A stretch of 11,804 bases of DNA from Betaproteobacteria bacterium UBA5582. Its GTDB lineage: Bacteria; Pseudomonadota; Gammaproteobacteria; Burkholderiales; Rhodocyclaceae. The translations under genes were made by a program, and so were the position numbers. The stretch covers positions 1-11,804 of the forward strand of contig DILW01000143.1 of the NCBI GenBank assembly GCA_002425245.1. The letters are read 5' to 3'. Below the pieces are notes generated by a model, which ran no database searches, was not told where the DNA came from, and was given only the letters and a program-made list of their open reading frames with translations. This document shows positions 1-6,410 of the stretch, piece after piece (the first letter of the stretch is position 1; each line of letters opens with the position of its first letter).

Positions 1-255
1 GGCCAGCAGCAGCGCGTGGCGATCGCCCGCGCGCTGGCCATGCGCCCGGCACTAGTGCTGGCCGACGAGCCGACCGGCAACCTCGACACGCATACCGCCG
101 ACGACATCTTCGCCCTGCTGCGCGAGGTCAACCTGCGCGAAGGCACGACCTTCCTGATCGTCACCCACGATCCAAGGCTGGCCGCCCGCTGCGACCGCAT
201 CGTCGAACTGGTCGACGGCCAAATCGTCAGCGACCGGGCCAACGCCACGGGCTAG
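1..255 (+). CDS. ABC transporter ATP-binding protein, LolD/MacB type (3' end only)
   Basis: This is the C-terminal part of an ABC transporter ATPase whose start lies before the window; the frame is open from base 1 and ends at TAG 253-255. Visible in order are the end of the signature motif (GQQQRVAIARAL), Walker B with the family-typical continuation LADEPTGNLDT, and the H-loop (IVTHD). The sequence ends with the short LVDGQIVSD tail seen in this group. 'ADEPTGNLD' and the immediate C-terminus point to the LolD/MacB/FtsE-like class, which works with a FtsX-like permease in lipoprotein release, macrolide or peptide export, or envelope maintenance. The substrate cannot be told without the upstream permease. 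The next gene follows after about 60 bases on the same strand and need not be functionally linked. Confidence 0.9.
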   Translation, partial: GQQQRVAIARALAMRPALVLADEPTGNLDTHTADDIFALLREVNLREGTTFLIVTHDPRLAARCDRIVELVDGQIVSDRANATG

Positions 256-317
256 CCGGAATCGGGCAGTGGCGCTATCCTCGCCCCCTGCACCCGATCA
301 ACAAGCTGGAGACAAAC

Positions 318-1448
318 ATGCCTGCCCTGCTTTCCCATCCCGATCCCGACGGTCTGCTCGAATACTCGGTGGTGTATACCGACCGCGCACTGAACCACAT
401 GTCGCAGCAGTTCCAGGGCGTGATGCGCGACATCTCGCGCATCGTCAAGAAGGTCTATCACGCCAAGGCGGCCATCGTCGTTCCCGGCAGCGGCACCTTC
501 GGCATGGAAGCGGTGGCCCGCCAGTTCGCCACCCAGCGCAAGGTGATGGTGATCCGCAACGGCTGGTTCAGCTTCCGCTGGACGCAGATTTTCGACATGG
601 GCCACATCCCGTCCGAAAGCATCGTCCTCAAGGCCCGCCAGCAAGGCAGCGGCGCCCAGGCGCCGTTTGCCCCGGCGCCGATCGAGGAAGTCGTTGCCGC
701 CATCCGCGAGCAGCGGCCGGAAGTGGTTTTCGCCCCGCACGTCGAAACCTCGTCCGGGATGATCCTGCCCGACGATTACCTGCACGCCGTCGGCGCCGCC
801 GTGCGCGAGGTGGATGGCCTGTTCGTGCTCGACTGCATCGCTTCCGGCACCGTCTGGGTGAACATGGCGGCAAACGATGTCGACGTGCTGATCAGCGCCC
901 CGCAAAAAGGCTGGAGCGGTTCGCCGTGCTGCGCGCTGGTGGCGCTGGGCGAGCGCGCCCGCGCGCACATCGACGCCACCAGCAGCACCAGCTTCGCCTG
1001 CGACCTGAAGAAATGGCTGCACATCATGGAAGCCTATGAGAGCGGCGGTCACGCTTACCACGCGACGATGCCGACCGATGCCCTGGCCGCCGTGCGCAAG
1101 GTCATGCTGGAGACCGAAGCCTACGGCTTCGACAAGGTCTGCGCCGAACAATGGGAACTCGGCCGCCGGGTACGCGCCCTGCTGGTCGAACGCGGTTTCC
1201 CCAGCGTCTCCGCCGAAGGTTTCCAGGCCCCCGGCGTGGTCGTCAGCTATACCACCGACCCGGACATCCAGAACGGCCGCAAATTCATCGCCCAGGGCGT
1301 GCAGAGCGCTACCGGCGTACCGCTGATGTGCGACGAACCGGCCGACTTCCGCAGCTTCCGCCTCGGCCTGTTCGGCCTCGACAAGCTGCACGATCCGGAT
1401 GCCGCAGTGGCCAGGCTGGCCGCGGCGCTGGACGGGATCGTCGACTGA
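318..1448 (+). CDS. PLP-dependent class V aminotransferase (alanine/serine-glyoxylate aminotransferase family)
   Basis: A complete 376-aa fold-type I, class V aminotransferase, a normal length for alanine-glyoxylate, serine-glyoxylate or aspartate-glyoxylate transaminases. These cytosolic enzymes move an amino group from an amino acid to glyoxylate or another 2-oxo acid. Seen in the protein: a phosphate-binding loop PGSGTFGMEA (56-65), the Asp that contacts the pyridine nitrogen in LDCIASG (D172), the Schiff-base lysine in SAPQKGWSG (K197), the family motif YHATMPTDAL (247-256) and a C-terminal FRLGLFG with the probable carboxylate-binding Arg (R348). The ATG at 318 has a TGGAGA Shine-Dalgarno at 307-312. 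It is not clear which amino donor is used, so no symbol is given. The family assignment is firm; the substrate is inference. Confidence 0.9.
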   Translation: MPALLSHPDPDGLLEYSVVYTDRALNHMSQQFQGVMRDISRIVKKVYHAKAAIVVPGSGTFGMEAVARQFATQRKVMVIRNGWFSFRWTQIFDMGHIPSESIVLKARQQGSGAQAPFAPAPIEEVVAAIREQRPEVVFAPHVETSSGMILPDDYLHAVGAAVREVDGLFVLDCIASGTVWVNMAANDVDVLISAPQKGWSGSPCCALVALGERARAHIDATSSTSFACDLKKWLHIMEAYESGGHAYHATMPTDALAAVRKVMLETEAYGFDKVCAEQWELGRRVRALLVERGFPSVSAEGFQAPGVVVSYTTDPDIQNGRKFIAQGVQSATGVPLMCDEPADFRSFRLGLFGLDKLHDPDAAVARLAAALDGIVD

Positions 1449-1545
1449 AACGAATCCTTACATCTGGCAAACGACAGCTTACGTCGATCTCCTTAAGCTT
1501 GGTCCTGTCGCCGGTCACGTTCCGGCTCATTCACAGGAGAACACC

Positions 1546-2049
1546 ATGAAGGACTTCATCCAGCCCAAGCGTCTGCTCGTCGTTGCCAGCCTTGCCCTCG
1601 CCATTCCGCTCGCCGCCCTCGCCTCCCCCGGCGCCAAGGGCGGCGGCTGCGAGGCCCGCGACGGCATGCGCAAGACCGCCATGCACGGCGGTCACGGCAT
1701 GATGGGCGAGCCGATGATGATGCGCGGCCTGCATCGCCTCGACCTCAGCGAAGCCCAGCAGGACAAGATTTTCGAGATCATGCACGGCCAGGCGCCGGCC
1801 GCGCGCGAGCAGATGAAGAGCCTGCGCAAGAGCGAACAGGCGTTGCAGGCGCTGAAAGCGACGCCGGATTTCAGCGATGCCAAGGCGCGCCAACTGGTCG
1901 ACCAGATTGCCAAGCAGCGCGCCGACATGGAAATGTCCCGCCTGCAGACCGAGCGCAAGGTACTCGACCTGCTCAGCCCGGAACAGCGCAAGCAGCTGGC
2001 TGAAATGAAGCCGGGCCCGCGCGGCGGCGACCGGGGTCCGCGTTCCTGA
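1546..2049 (+). CDS. Spy/CpxP-like periplasmic protein with Met/His-rich segment
   Basis: A 167-aa secreted protein. The N-terminus is a signal peptide: basic start (KDFIQPKR), hydrophobic stretch about 10-22, probable cleavage after ALA near residue 26. The mature part has two LTxxQ-like motifs of the Spy/CpxP/ZraP family, LSEAQ (67-71) and LSPEQ (143-147), and is otherwise predicted helical and charged. Family members are periplasmic chaperones or metal-stress sensors that form helical cradles. A Met/His-rich stretch at 41-63 (including MHGGHGMMGEPMMMRGLH) could bind copper or another soft metal, which is inference. The ATG at 1546 is chosen because CAGGAGA (1534-1540) lies just upstream and the signal peptide begins there. 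The frame is open farther 5' but that extension has no secretion signal. The terminator at 2068-2094 follows at once. Confidence 0.82.
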   Translation: MKDFIQPKRLLVVASLALAIPLAALASPGAKGGGCEARDGMRKTAMHGGHGMMGEPMMMRGLHRLDLSEAQQDKIFEIMHGQAPAAREQMKSLRKSEQALQALKATPDFSDAKARQLVDQIAKQRADMEMSRLQTERKVLDLLSPEQRKQLAEMKPGPRGGDRGPRS

Positions 2050-2067
2050 ACGCAGCCCGCTGACGTG

Positions 2068-2094
2068 AAAACGGCCGCATCAGCGGCCGTTTTT
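2068..2094 (+). terminator. Rho-independent terminator, possibly bidirectional
   Basis: Stem ACGGCCGC (2071-2078) pairs with GCGGCCGT (2083-2090) around the loop ATCA. Three more A-T pairs extend it and TTTT follows. The hairpin sits 18 bases after the Spy-like gene, and its far edge touches the phaR stop codon on the other strand. Because the left flank is AAA(A), it could also end phaR transcription. Confidence 0.85.
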
Positions 2095-2642
2095 CATTTG
2101 GCGTCCGGATCGCCCCCCGGCGGAAAGCCGGGAAACATCGAACGGGTCTGGTTCTGCAGTTGATCCTGCATGGACAGGAACATCTTCTTCGACTGGTCCA
2201 TGTAGGCGGTCATCATGTTCTGCATCGCCGGCTGCTGGAAATTCAGGAACTGGTTCCAGAAATCCGCCTGCACGCTGGCCGTATCGCCGCCGTACATGCT
2301 GCGCGACTGCTCCTGCAGTTTCTGCTGGAAATCGACGAAGGTCTTCATGTTGTTTTCCAGGTACTTGCCCAGCATGTTCTGCGAGGTGCTACCGTAGAAA
2401 CGGATGAAGCCTGAAAGCAGGTCGCAGGAGAACAGCGGAACGCCGCCGGTTTCCTCTTCCAGGATGATCTGCAGCAGGATGCTGCGGGTCAGGTCATCCC
2501 CGGTCTTGGCGTCGATGACCTTGAAGAACTCGAACTTCAATACCAGTTCCTTGACATCCCCCAGGGTGATGTATGCGCTTGTCTTGGTATCGTACAAGCG
2601 ACGGTTGGGGTACTTCTTGATCAGGCGAACCGGTTCGGACAT
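2094..2642 (-). CDS. phaR: Polyhydroxyalkanoate synthesis repressor PhaR
   Basis: A 182-aa cytoplasmic DNA-binding regulator of PHA storage. The N-terminus carries the highly conserved PHB/PHA accumulation regulator domain (about 5-64), with RLIKKYPNRRLYDTKTSAYI followed by LGDVKELV. The second PHB_acc domain follows (about 68-108, VPLFSCDLLSGFIRFYG). The C-terminal part is rich in Gln, Met and Phe, as usual for PhaR, and probably serves granule binding. In known systems PhaR represses the phasin gene and itself, and is titrated onto nascent PHA granules. Start ATG at 2642 has GAGG (2653-2650) seven bases upstream and a TATAAT box at 2684-2679. It lies downstream of the phasin gene on the same strand, separated by the phasin terminator, so it has its own promoter. 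Confidence 0.97.
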   Translation of the reverse strand: MSEPVRLIKKYPNRRLYDTKTSAYITLGDVKELVLKFEFFKVIDAKTGDDLTRSILLQIILEEETGGVPLFSCDLLSGFIRFYGSTSQNMLGKYLENNMKTFVDFQQKLQEQSRSMYGGDTASVQADFWNQFLNFQQPAMQNMMTAYMDQSKKMFLSMQDQLQNQTRSMFPGFPPGGDPDAK

Positions 2643-2665
2643 GCTGAAGCCTCAAGACTGGTTTA

Positions 2666-2680
2666 TGTGCAGTGCAGCAT
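2666..2680. promoter_or_regulatory. Candidate PhaR operator at the phaR promoter
   Basis: TGTGCAGTGCAGCAT overlaps the edge of the phaR -10 and the expected transcription start. It matches 13 of 15 bases in the copy at 3462-3476 and 11 of 15 in each of the other two copies in this locus. PhaR proteins are known to bind TGC-rich DNA; the assignment here rests on recurrence and position. Confidence 0.6.
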
Positions 2681-2684
2681 TATA
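2679..2684 (-). promoter_or_regulatory. phaR promoter -10 box (TATAAT)
   Basis: A perfect TATAAT on the minus strand, 36 bases upstream of the phaR start codon. At 17-bp spacing the -35 would be CTTCGG (2707-2702), a poor match that lies inside the phasin terminator hairpin, so activity may be modest. The TGC-rich motif at 2666-2680 overlaps the -10 by two bases and covers the start region, as expected for an autorepressor site. Confidence 0.65.
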
Positions 2685-2688
2685 GCGC

Positions 2689-2713
2689 AAAAAAAGGGCG
2701 CCCGAAGGCGCCC
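2689..2713 (-). terminator. Rho-independent terminator of the phasin gene
   Basis: Read on the minus strand: GGGCGCC, a TTCG tetraloop, GGCGCCC, then seven T residues. The stem is perfect and the tract long, making this the strongest terminator signal in the window. It lies about 100 bases after the phasin stop and upstream of phaR, so the two genes are mostly separate transcripts. Confidence 0.92.
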
Positions 2714-2719
2714 CTTGAT

Positions 2720-2734
2720 GGTGCATTGCAAAAT
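2720..2734. promoter_or_regulatory. Weaker TGC-rich motif copy upstream of phaR
   Basis: GGTGCATTGCAAAAT matches the motif at 2666-2680 at 11 of 15 positions, keeping the GTGCA and TGCA core. It lies between the phasin stop and its terminator, about 40 bases upstream of the phaR -10. It may be an auxiliary PhaR site or chance. Confidence 0.35.
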
Positions 2735-2809
2735 TAATGACGAAGGATCAAACGCATGTCATCGATCCGTAACATCAGCATCCTGCAATCCGACCCGATT
2801 TACCTGCTA

Positions 2810-3364
2810 TCAGGCAGCCTTCTTGCTGGCGGCCTTCGGCGCGGCAGCGGTGGTGGCCTTGATGGTGGCTTCGGTGGCAGCGGAAACGCTGGCTTCGGCA
2901 ACTTCGGCAGCCTGCTTGGCAACCTTGTTCAGGCCGTCCATGGCTTCGTTGGCCGACTTGATCGCGGTCTTGACAGCGGCAACGGCCACTTCGGAACCAG
3001 CCGGTGCGGAGGCCAGGGCCTTCTCGACCAGGGTCGAAACCTTGGCGTTGGTGTCGGCAACATGCACTTCGACTTCCTTGGCGATCTTTTCCTTGGTGTC
3101 GGTTGCGATGGCGATCACGTTGCGCGAATATTCGACCGACTTCTCGATCGACGGAGCAGCGATGCCCTTCTGCAGTTCAACCAGGGACTGGATGTCCTTG
3201 ACGCCGAGCAGGGCGTTCAGGTTGGAAACGTAGGCTTCGAAAACCGAGCGCGAAGCGGCCAGGTTGAGCACGGTCAGACGCTCGATGCCTTCGAAAGCGG
3301 TGTTGGCAAAGAACAGGGCGAAGTTGAAGCCGGACTTGGCGAACTCTTCAGGTTTGATGGACAT
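2810..3364 (-). CDS. Phasin family protein (PHA granule coat)
   Basis: A 184-aa phasin, the small amphipathic protein that coats PHA granules and limits their coalescence. The N-terminus (EEFAKSGFNFALFFANTAFEGIERLTVLNLAA) followed by the helical, Ala/Glu/Lys-rich region with FEAYVSNLNALLGVKDIQSLVELQ is typical of the phasin_2 domain (about 5-110). The C-terminus is low complexity and ends in an Ala/Lys tail (APKAASKKAA). No signal peptide or membrane segment is present. ATG at 3364 is chosen because GGAG (3376-3373) lies eight bases upstream. The frame extends to 3436, but that would run the coding sequence into the promoter region. Its own sigma-70-like promoter carries two PhaR-like motifs. 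Commonly called phaP; the paralogue number cannot be told. Confidence 0.93.
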   Translation of the reverse strand: MSIKPEEFAKSGFNFALFFANTAFEGIERLTVLNLAASRSVFEAYVSNLNALLGVKDIQSLVELQKGIAAPSIEKSVEYSRNVIAIATDTKEKIAKEVEVHVADTNAKVSTLVEKALASAPAGSEVAVAAVKTAIKSANEAMDGLNKVAKQAAEVAEASVSAATEATIKATTAAAPKAASKKAA

Positions 3365-3404
3365 TTTGGTTTCTCCGGGAGGGTTGGGTATCAGGGCAAA
3401 ACAT

Positions 3405-3419
3405 GTTGCGATGCAGCAT
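3405..3419. promoter_or_regulatory. Candidate PhaR operator just downstream of the phasin -10
   Basis: GTTGCGATGCAGCAT matches the phaR-promoter copy at 11 of 15 positions, including the unbroken TGCAGCAT half. It begins six bases downstream of the phasin -10 box and so covers the expected transcription start, a classical repressor position. Confidence 0.55.
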
Positions 3420-3425
3420 GCCTCT

Positions 3426-3453
3426 ATTCTATTCATTGACTATCACAAGTCAA
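3426..3453 (-). promoter_or_regulatory. Phasin gene promoter
   Basis: On the minus strand TTGACT (3453-3448) is followed after 16 bases by TAGAAT (3431-3426). Each matches the sigma-70 consensus at five of six positions. The leader would be roughly 55 bases. It is flanked by TGC-rich motifs just upstream of the -35 and just downstream of the -10. Confidence 0.75.
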
Positions 3454-3461
3454 CAACATTT

Positions 3462-3476
3462 TGTGCAGCGCACCAT
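3462..3476. promoter_or_regulatory. Candidate PhaR operator upstream of the phasin -35
   Basis: TGTGCAGCGCACCAT differs from the copy at the phaR promoter at only two of 15 bases. It lies eight bases beyond the -35 of the phasin promoter, and together with 3405-3419 brackets the promoter. Confidence 0.58.
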
Positions 3477-3581
3477 TTTTCAAAATCAGCATGACCAAGT
3501 GCTGTTTGGCCGCAGCTTAACAAGCTCCCGTTACAGCGAGACGACAGCGTTTACCCACTTTCAACCGCCCTGATTCACGCC

Positions 3582-4250
3582 ATGCAGATTCCATTTTCAC
3601 AAGCCGTCCAGTTACTCCACCAGACCCGTCATGCCGTGCTCGGCACCCATTCCACGCAGCTGCCCGGCTACCCTTATGGCACTGCCGTTCCGCTGGTCGT
3701 CGACGGGCAGCACCGGCCGCTGCTCCTGATCAGCGCGCTGGCAGAGCACACCCGCAACCTGCTCGCCGACAACCGCGCCAGCCTGGCGGTGGTCGAGGAT
3801 GGCCGGGACAACGTCCAGGATGCCGCGCGGATCACCCTGCTCGGCCGCTGTGAGCGTTTTGAGCCGAGCCCGGAACTGGTCGAACGCTACCTGCGTTACC
3901 AGCCCGCGGCCGAACAATACCTGCAACTGGATTTCATGTTTTTCCGCCTGCTCGTCGAACGCGCCCGCTACATCGGTGGTGTCGGCCGCATGGGCTGGCT
4001 GGAGACGGCAGACTGGCAGAGCGCGGAAGCGCTGACGCCGGCCGAGGAAAAATGCCTGCTTGAGGAAGGTGCGGCGCTGGTACCGGCGCAAGCGCAGCTG
4101 CTGGGCATCGATGCTTTCGGCATCGACCTCGAACACGGGGGGCGGCGACTGCGCCGGCAATTCGCCCAGCCAGGCGGCTACGCCGCCATCAAGCAAATGC
4201 TGCCCGACCTCCTGGCTGCCTTCGCCACAGAAGCCTCAGCGGGCGCCTAG
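3582..4250 (+). CDS. HugZ-like / pyridoxamine 5'-phosphate oxidase-related FMN-binding protein
   Basis: A 222-aa cytoplasmic protein with the PNPOx-like split-barrel fold. The N-terminal half (about 5-135) has the family pattern: TRHAVLGTHS, then PYGTAVPLVVDGQHRPLLLIS, LAEHTRNLLADNRASLAVVE and the RITLLGRCERF strand. RYIGGVGRMGWL (129-140) is also characteristic. The C-terminal part (about 150-215), with LLGIDAFGIDLEHGGRRLRRQF, resembles the DUF2470-like domain of HugZ proteins, some of which degrade or bind haem with FMN or iron. A haem role here is inference. No clear Shine-Dalgarno precedes ATG 3582 (upstream bases are pyrimidine-rich), so the start is slightly uncertain. The TAG stop shares the CTAG palindrome with the stop of the small ORF on the other strand. 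Confidence 0.82.
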   Translation: MQIPFSQAVQLLHQTRHAVLGTHSTQLPGYPYGTAVPLVVDGQHRPLLLISALAEHTRNLLADNRASLAVVEDGRDNVQDAARITLLGRCERFEPSPELVERYLRYQPAAEQYLQLDFMFFRLLVERARYIGGVGRMGWLETADWQSAEALTPAEEKCLLEEGAALVPAQAQLLGIDAFGIDLEHGGRRLRRQFAQPGGYAAIKQMLPDLLAAFATEASAGA

Positions 4251-4462
4251 CACTCCTCTTCGGTCAGCGCCGCGCACGGACCGACCGGCGACAGACCGGC
4301 AACCCGGCCAAAACTGGCGGTCTTGCGCGCGATCGACATGGCATCCTTGGCCACAATCGGCGCACCGCGATGAATATGGATGAGGACACTGCTCCCGGCG
4401 TTCGAACGCACCTGCGCGACCCAGTGAGTGCTGGCGATTTCGCCCTGATTCTGCATGCTCAT
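4247..4462 (-). CDS. Hypothetical 71-aa protein
   Basis: I do not recognise this small ORF. It encodes 71 residues, starts at ATG 4462 with an excellent GGGAGG Shine-Dalgarno (4473-4468) five bases upstream, and ends at TAG 4249-4247, overlapping the last three stop-codon bases of the HugZ-like gene in a shared CTAG. The product has a moderately hydrophobic centre (SSVLIHIHRGAPIVAKDAM, 24-42), no signal peptide or membrane span, and ends ALTEEEC with a C-terminal Cys; C63 is the other cysteine. A minus-strand TACAAT (4517-4512) could be a -10, or it may be read through from tRNA-Val(CAC), since no strong terminator is visible between them. The ribosome site makes it likely real; function is unknown. 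Confidence 0.6.
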   Translation of the reverse strand: MSMQNQGEIASTHWVAQVRSNAGSSVLIHIHRGAPIVAKDAMSIARKTASFGRVAGLSPVGPCAALTEEEC

Positions 4463-4592
4463 TCAAGCCTCCCAAAGGAAGTCGCCATTGTTGAGCAGAA
4501 CGACATGGGGGATTGTATTGGTACGTAACCGTAGGTAGTGCTTGCGTAATCGCCTCAACCGAGCGGGAGGACTGCAAGTTACGGGATCCTGA

Positions 4593-4667
4593 TGGTGGGC
4601 GGTACTGGGTTCGAACCAGTGACCCCTGCCGTGTGAAGGCAGTGCTCTACCACTGAGCTAACCGCCC
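4593..4667 (-). tRNA. tRNA-Val (anticodon CAC)
   Basis: A complete cloverleaf on the minus strand with encoded CCA (4595-4593). Acceptor GGGCGGT pairs with ACCGCCC, with A73 as discriminator. The anticodon stem CTGCC/GGCAG holds the loop TTCACAC, giving CAC, and the T-loop GTTCGAACC is intact. It reads the GTG valine codon. Its promoter at 4712-4684 points away from gltX. Confidence 0.96.
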
Positions 4668-4683
4668 ATCGAGGAAGGCGCGC

Positions 4684-4712
4684 ATTTAACCACAACTCGG
4701 GCAGACGGTCAA
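4684..4712 (-). promoter_or_regulatory. tRNA-Val promoter
   Basis: On the minus strand TTGACC (4712-4707), a 17-base spacer and TTAAAT (4689-4684) are followed by the GC-rich GCGCGCC and, 17 bases after the -10, the tRNA 5' end. Near-consensus boxes with a GC-rich discriminator are typical of stable-RNA promoters under stringent control; that control is inferred. Confidence 0.78.
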
Positions 4713-4724
4713 ACCCGGGTCGGC

Positions 4725-4730
4725 TAGAAT
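4725..4730 (+). promoter_or_regulatory. Candidate gltX -10 box (TAGAAT)
   Basis: TAGAAT lies 31 bases upstream of the gltX ATG and would give a leader of about 24 bases. A 17-bp spacer puts the -35 at 4702-4707 (CAGACG), a poor match, overlapping the -35 region of the divergent tRNA-Val promoter by one base. Confidence 0.45.
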
Positions 4731-4761
4731 AACGCACTTTGTTCCAAGCCAATCGATCCCC

Positions 4762-6159
4762 ATGAAGAAGCCCGTTCGCACCCGCTTTGCCCCCAGCCCC
4801 ACCGGCTACCTGCACATTGGCGGCGCCCGCACCGCCCTGTTTTCCTGGGCCTATGCGCGCCGCCACGGCGGTCAGTTCATCCTGCGCATTGAAGATACCG
4901 ATGTTGCCCGGTCGACGCCGGAAGCCGTGCAGGCCATTCTCGACGGCATGGCCTGGCTGGAACTGACGCACGACGAAGGCCCCTTCTACCAGATGCAACG
5001 GATGGATCGCTACCGCGAGGTGATCCGGCAGATGCTCGCCGACGGCTCCGCTTATTACTGCTACACCTCGCGTGAGGAACTCGACGCGCTGCGCGCCGAA
5101 CAGGAAGCACGCAAGGAGAAGCCGCGCTACGACGGTCGCTGGCGCCCCGAGGCCGGCAAGACCCTGCCGCCCCCGCCAGCCGGCATTCCGCCGGTGGTCC
5201 GCTTCCGCAACCCGAAGGATGGCGTGGTCGCCTGGGACGACGCAGTCAAGGGCCGCATCGAGATCGCCAACGAAGAACTCGACGACCTCATCATCGCCCG
5301 CGCCGACGGCACACCGACCTACAACTTCTGCGTTTGCGTCGACGACTGGGACATGGGCATCACCCACGTCATCCGCGGCGACGACCACGTCAACAACACC
5401 CCACGCCAGATCAACATCCTCCAGGCGCTGGGCGCCGAGGTGCCGATCTACGGGCACCTGTCGATGATTCTCGGCGACGACGGCGCCAAGTTGTCGAAGC
5501 GGCACGGCGCAGTTTCGGTGATGCAGTACGACGAGGACGGTTTCCTCAAGGATGCGGTCATCAATTACCTGGCCCGGCTCGGCTGGTCGCACGGCGACGA
5601 CGAGGTTTTCTCGCGCGAGCAGTTCGTCGAATGGTTCGACCTCGACCACATCACCGCCTCCGCTGCCCAGTTCAACACCGAAAAGCTGCTCTGGCTCAAC
5701 CAGCACTACATGAAGCAACTGCCAGCCGCAGAACTGGCCGCCCGGGTCAAGCCGCGACTCGCCGCCCGCGGCATCGCCACCGACACCGGACCGAGCCTGG
5801 AAAAGGCGGTCGCCCTCTACGTTGATCGCTGCAACACGCTCAACGTACTGGCCGACGCGGTCGAAGTCTTCTACCTGAGCGTTGAACCAGCCGCGGAACT
5901 GCTCGCCCAGCACCTGACCGACGAAACCCGGCCGGCGCTGGCCGATTTCGCCGTTGGCCTGGGCGAAGTCGCCTGGGAAACCCCGGCCATTTCCGCCCTG
6001 ATCAAGGAGACCATCGCCCGTCACGGACTGAAGATGCCGAAGCTGGCAATGCCGCTGCGCGCCATTCTGGTCGGCCAGACCCAGACGCCTTCGGTCGACG
6101 CGGTGATCGAACTGATCGGTCGCGAACGCGCCCTGGCGAGCCTGAAAAAATATCTCTGA
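4762..6159 (+). CDS. gltX: Glutamyl-tRNA synthetase (GluRS)
   Basis: A 465-aa class I aminoacyl-tRNA synthetase that charges tRNA-Glu in the cytoplasm, normal bacterial length. The Rossmann catalytic core begins RTRFAPSPTGYLHIGGARTA with the HIGH-type motif HIGG at 18-21. It continues with FILRIEDTD (39-47), the substrate-pocket region TPTYNFCVCVDDWDMGITHVIRG (184-206) and the KMSKS-type loop KLSKRHGA (243-250). The rest is the alpha-helical anticodon-binding domain. No good Shine-Dalgarno precedes ATG 4762 (the bases before it read GATCCCC), so translation may depend on an unstructured short leader. No T-rich terminator follows, so some transcripts may run into the tRNA cluster, which contains its own tRNA-Glu substrates. 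It could in principle be one of two GluRS paralogues. Confidence 0.97.
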   Translation: MKKPVRTRFAPSPTGYLHIGGARTALFSWAYARRHGGQFILRIEDTDVARSTPEAVQAILDGMAWLELTHDEGPFYQMQRMDRYREVIRQMLADGSAYYCYTSREELDALRAEQEARKEKPRYDGRWRPEAGKTLPPPPAGIPPVVRFRNPKDGVVAWDDAVKGRIEIANEELDDLIIARADGTPTYNFCVCVDDWDMGITHVIRGDDHVNNTPRQINILQALGAEVPIYGHLSMILGDDGAKLSKRHGAVSVMQYDEDGFLKDAVINYLARLGWSHGDDEVFSREQFVEWFDLDHITASAAQFNTEKLLWLNQHYMKQLPAAELAARVKPRLAARGIATDTGPSLEKAVALYVDRCNTLNVLADAVEVFYLSVEPAAELLAQHLTDETRPALADFAVGLGEVAWETPAISALIKETIARHGLKMPKLAMPLRAILVGQTQTPSVDAVIELIGRERALASLKKYL

Positions 6160-6176
6160 AAAATCGCAAGAAGCCC

Positions 6177-6205
6177 TTTACAAGGGAAAAGACGGTCCCT
6201 ATAAT
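6177..6205 (+). promoter_or_regulatory. Promoter of the tRNA Ala-Glu-Asp cluster
   Basis: TTTACA (6177-6182), a 17-base spacer and a perfect TATAAT (6200-6205) are followed by the GC-rich GCGGCC. The first tRNA starts 18 bases after the -10. The near-consensus layout and GC discriminator are typical of a strong stable-RNA promoter. It starts 18 bases after the gltX stop codon. Confidence 0.88.
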
Positions 6206-6222
6206 GCGGCCTTCTTTCGAGC

Positions 6223-6298
<76 letters not shown>

Positions 6299-6321
6299 TA
6301 AAAGCTCGAAGGAAAGTCCGG

Positions 6322-6397
6322 GTCCCCATCGTCTAGAGGCCTAGGACACCGCCCTTTCACGGCGGTAACTGGGGTTCGAATCCCCATGGGGATGCCA
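6322..6397 (+). tRNA. tRNA-Glu (anticodon TTC), copy 1
   Basis: A complete 76-base tRNA with encoded CCA. The anticodon stem CCGCC/GGCGG holds loop CTTTCAC, giving TTC. The acceptor pairs GTCCCCA with TGGGGAT, leaving a G1:U72 wobble at the end of the stem, where copy 2 has G1:C72. T-stem TGGGG/CCCCA. It is the substrate of the GluRS encoded just upstream. Confidence 0.96.
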
Positions 6398-6410
6398 AAG
6401 GTTTTGGTGC

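Noticed and set aside
252..1391. 379-aa minus-strand ORF opposite the aminotransferase
   Set aside because: Long only because of high GC; no domain motifs, and the plus-strand frame carries all conserved PLP-enzyme residues.
2756..3439. 227-aa Gly-rich plus-strand ORF across the phasin gene
   Set aside because: It is the antisense shadow of the Ala/Lys-rich phasin; the minus strand has the promoter, ribosome site, family motifs and terminator.
4236..4577. 113-aa minus-strand ORF overlapping the 71-aa ORF in another frame
   Set aside because: No ribosome site, Arg/Cys-rich shadow composition, and it extends into the HugZ-like gene; the 71-aa frame is better supported.
4579..6024. 481-aa minus-strand ORF opposite gltX
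   Set aside because: It runs antisense to the whole gltX catalytic region and begins inside tRNA-Val; its composition (Gly/Val/Asp rich) is that of a high-GC shadow frame.
6174..6186. CCCTT-TAC-AAGGG hairpin after gltX as a terminator
   Set aside because: The stem is short, no T-tract follows, and its sequence contains the -35 of the tRNA promoter, which explains it better.
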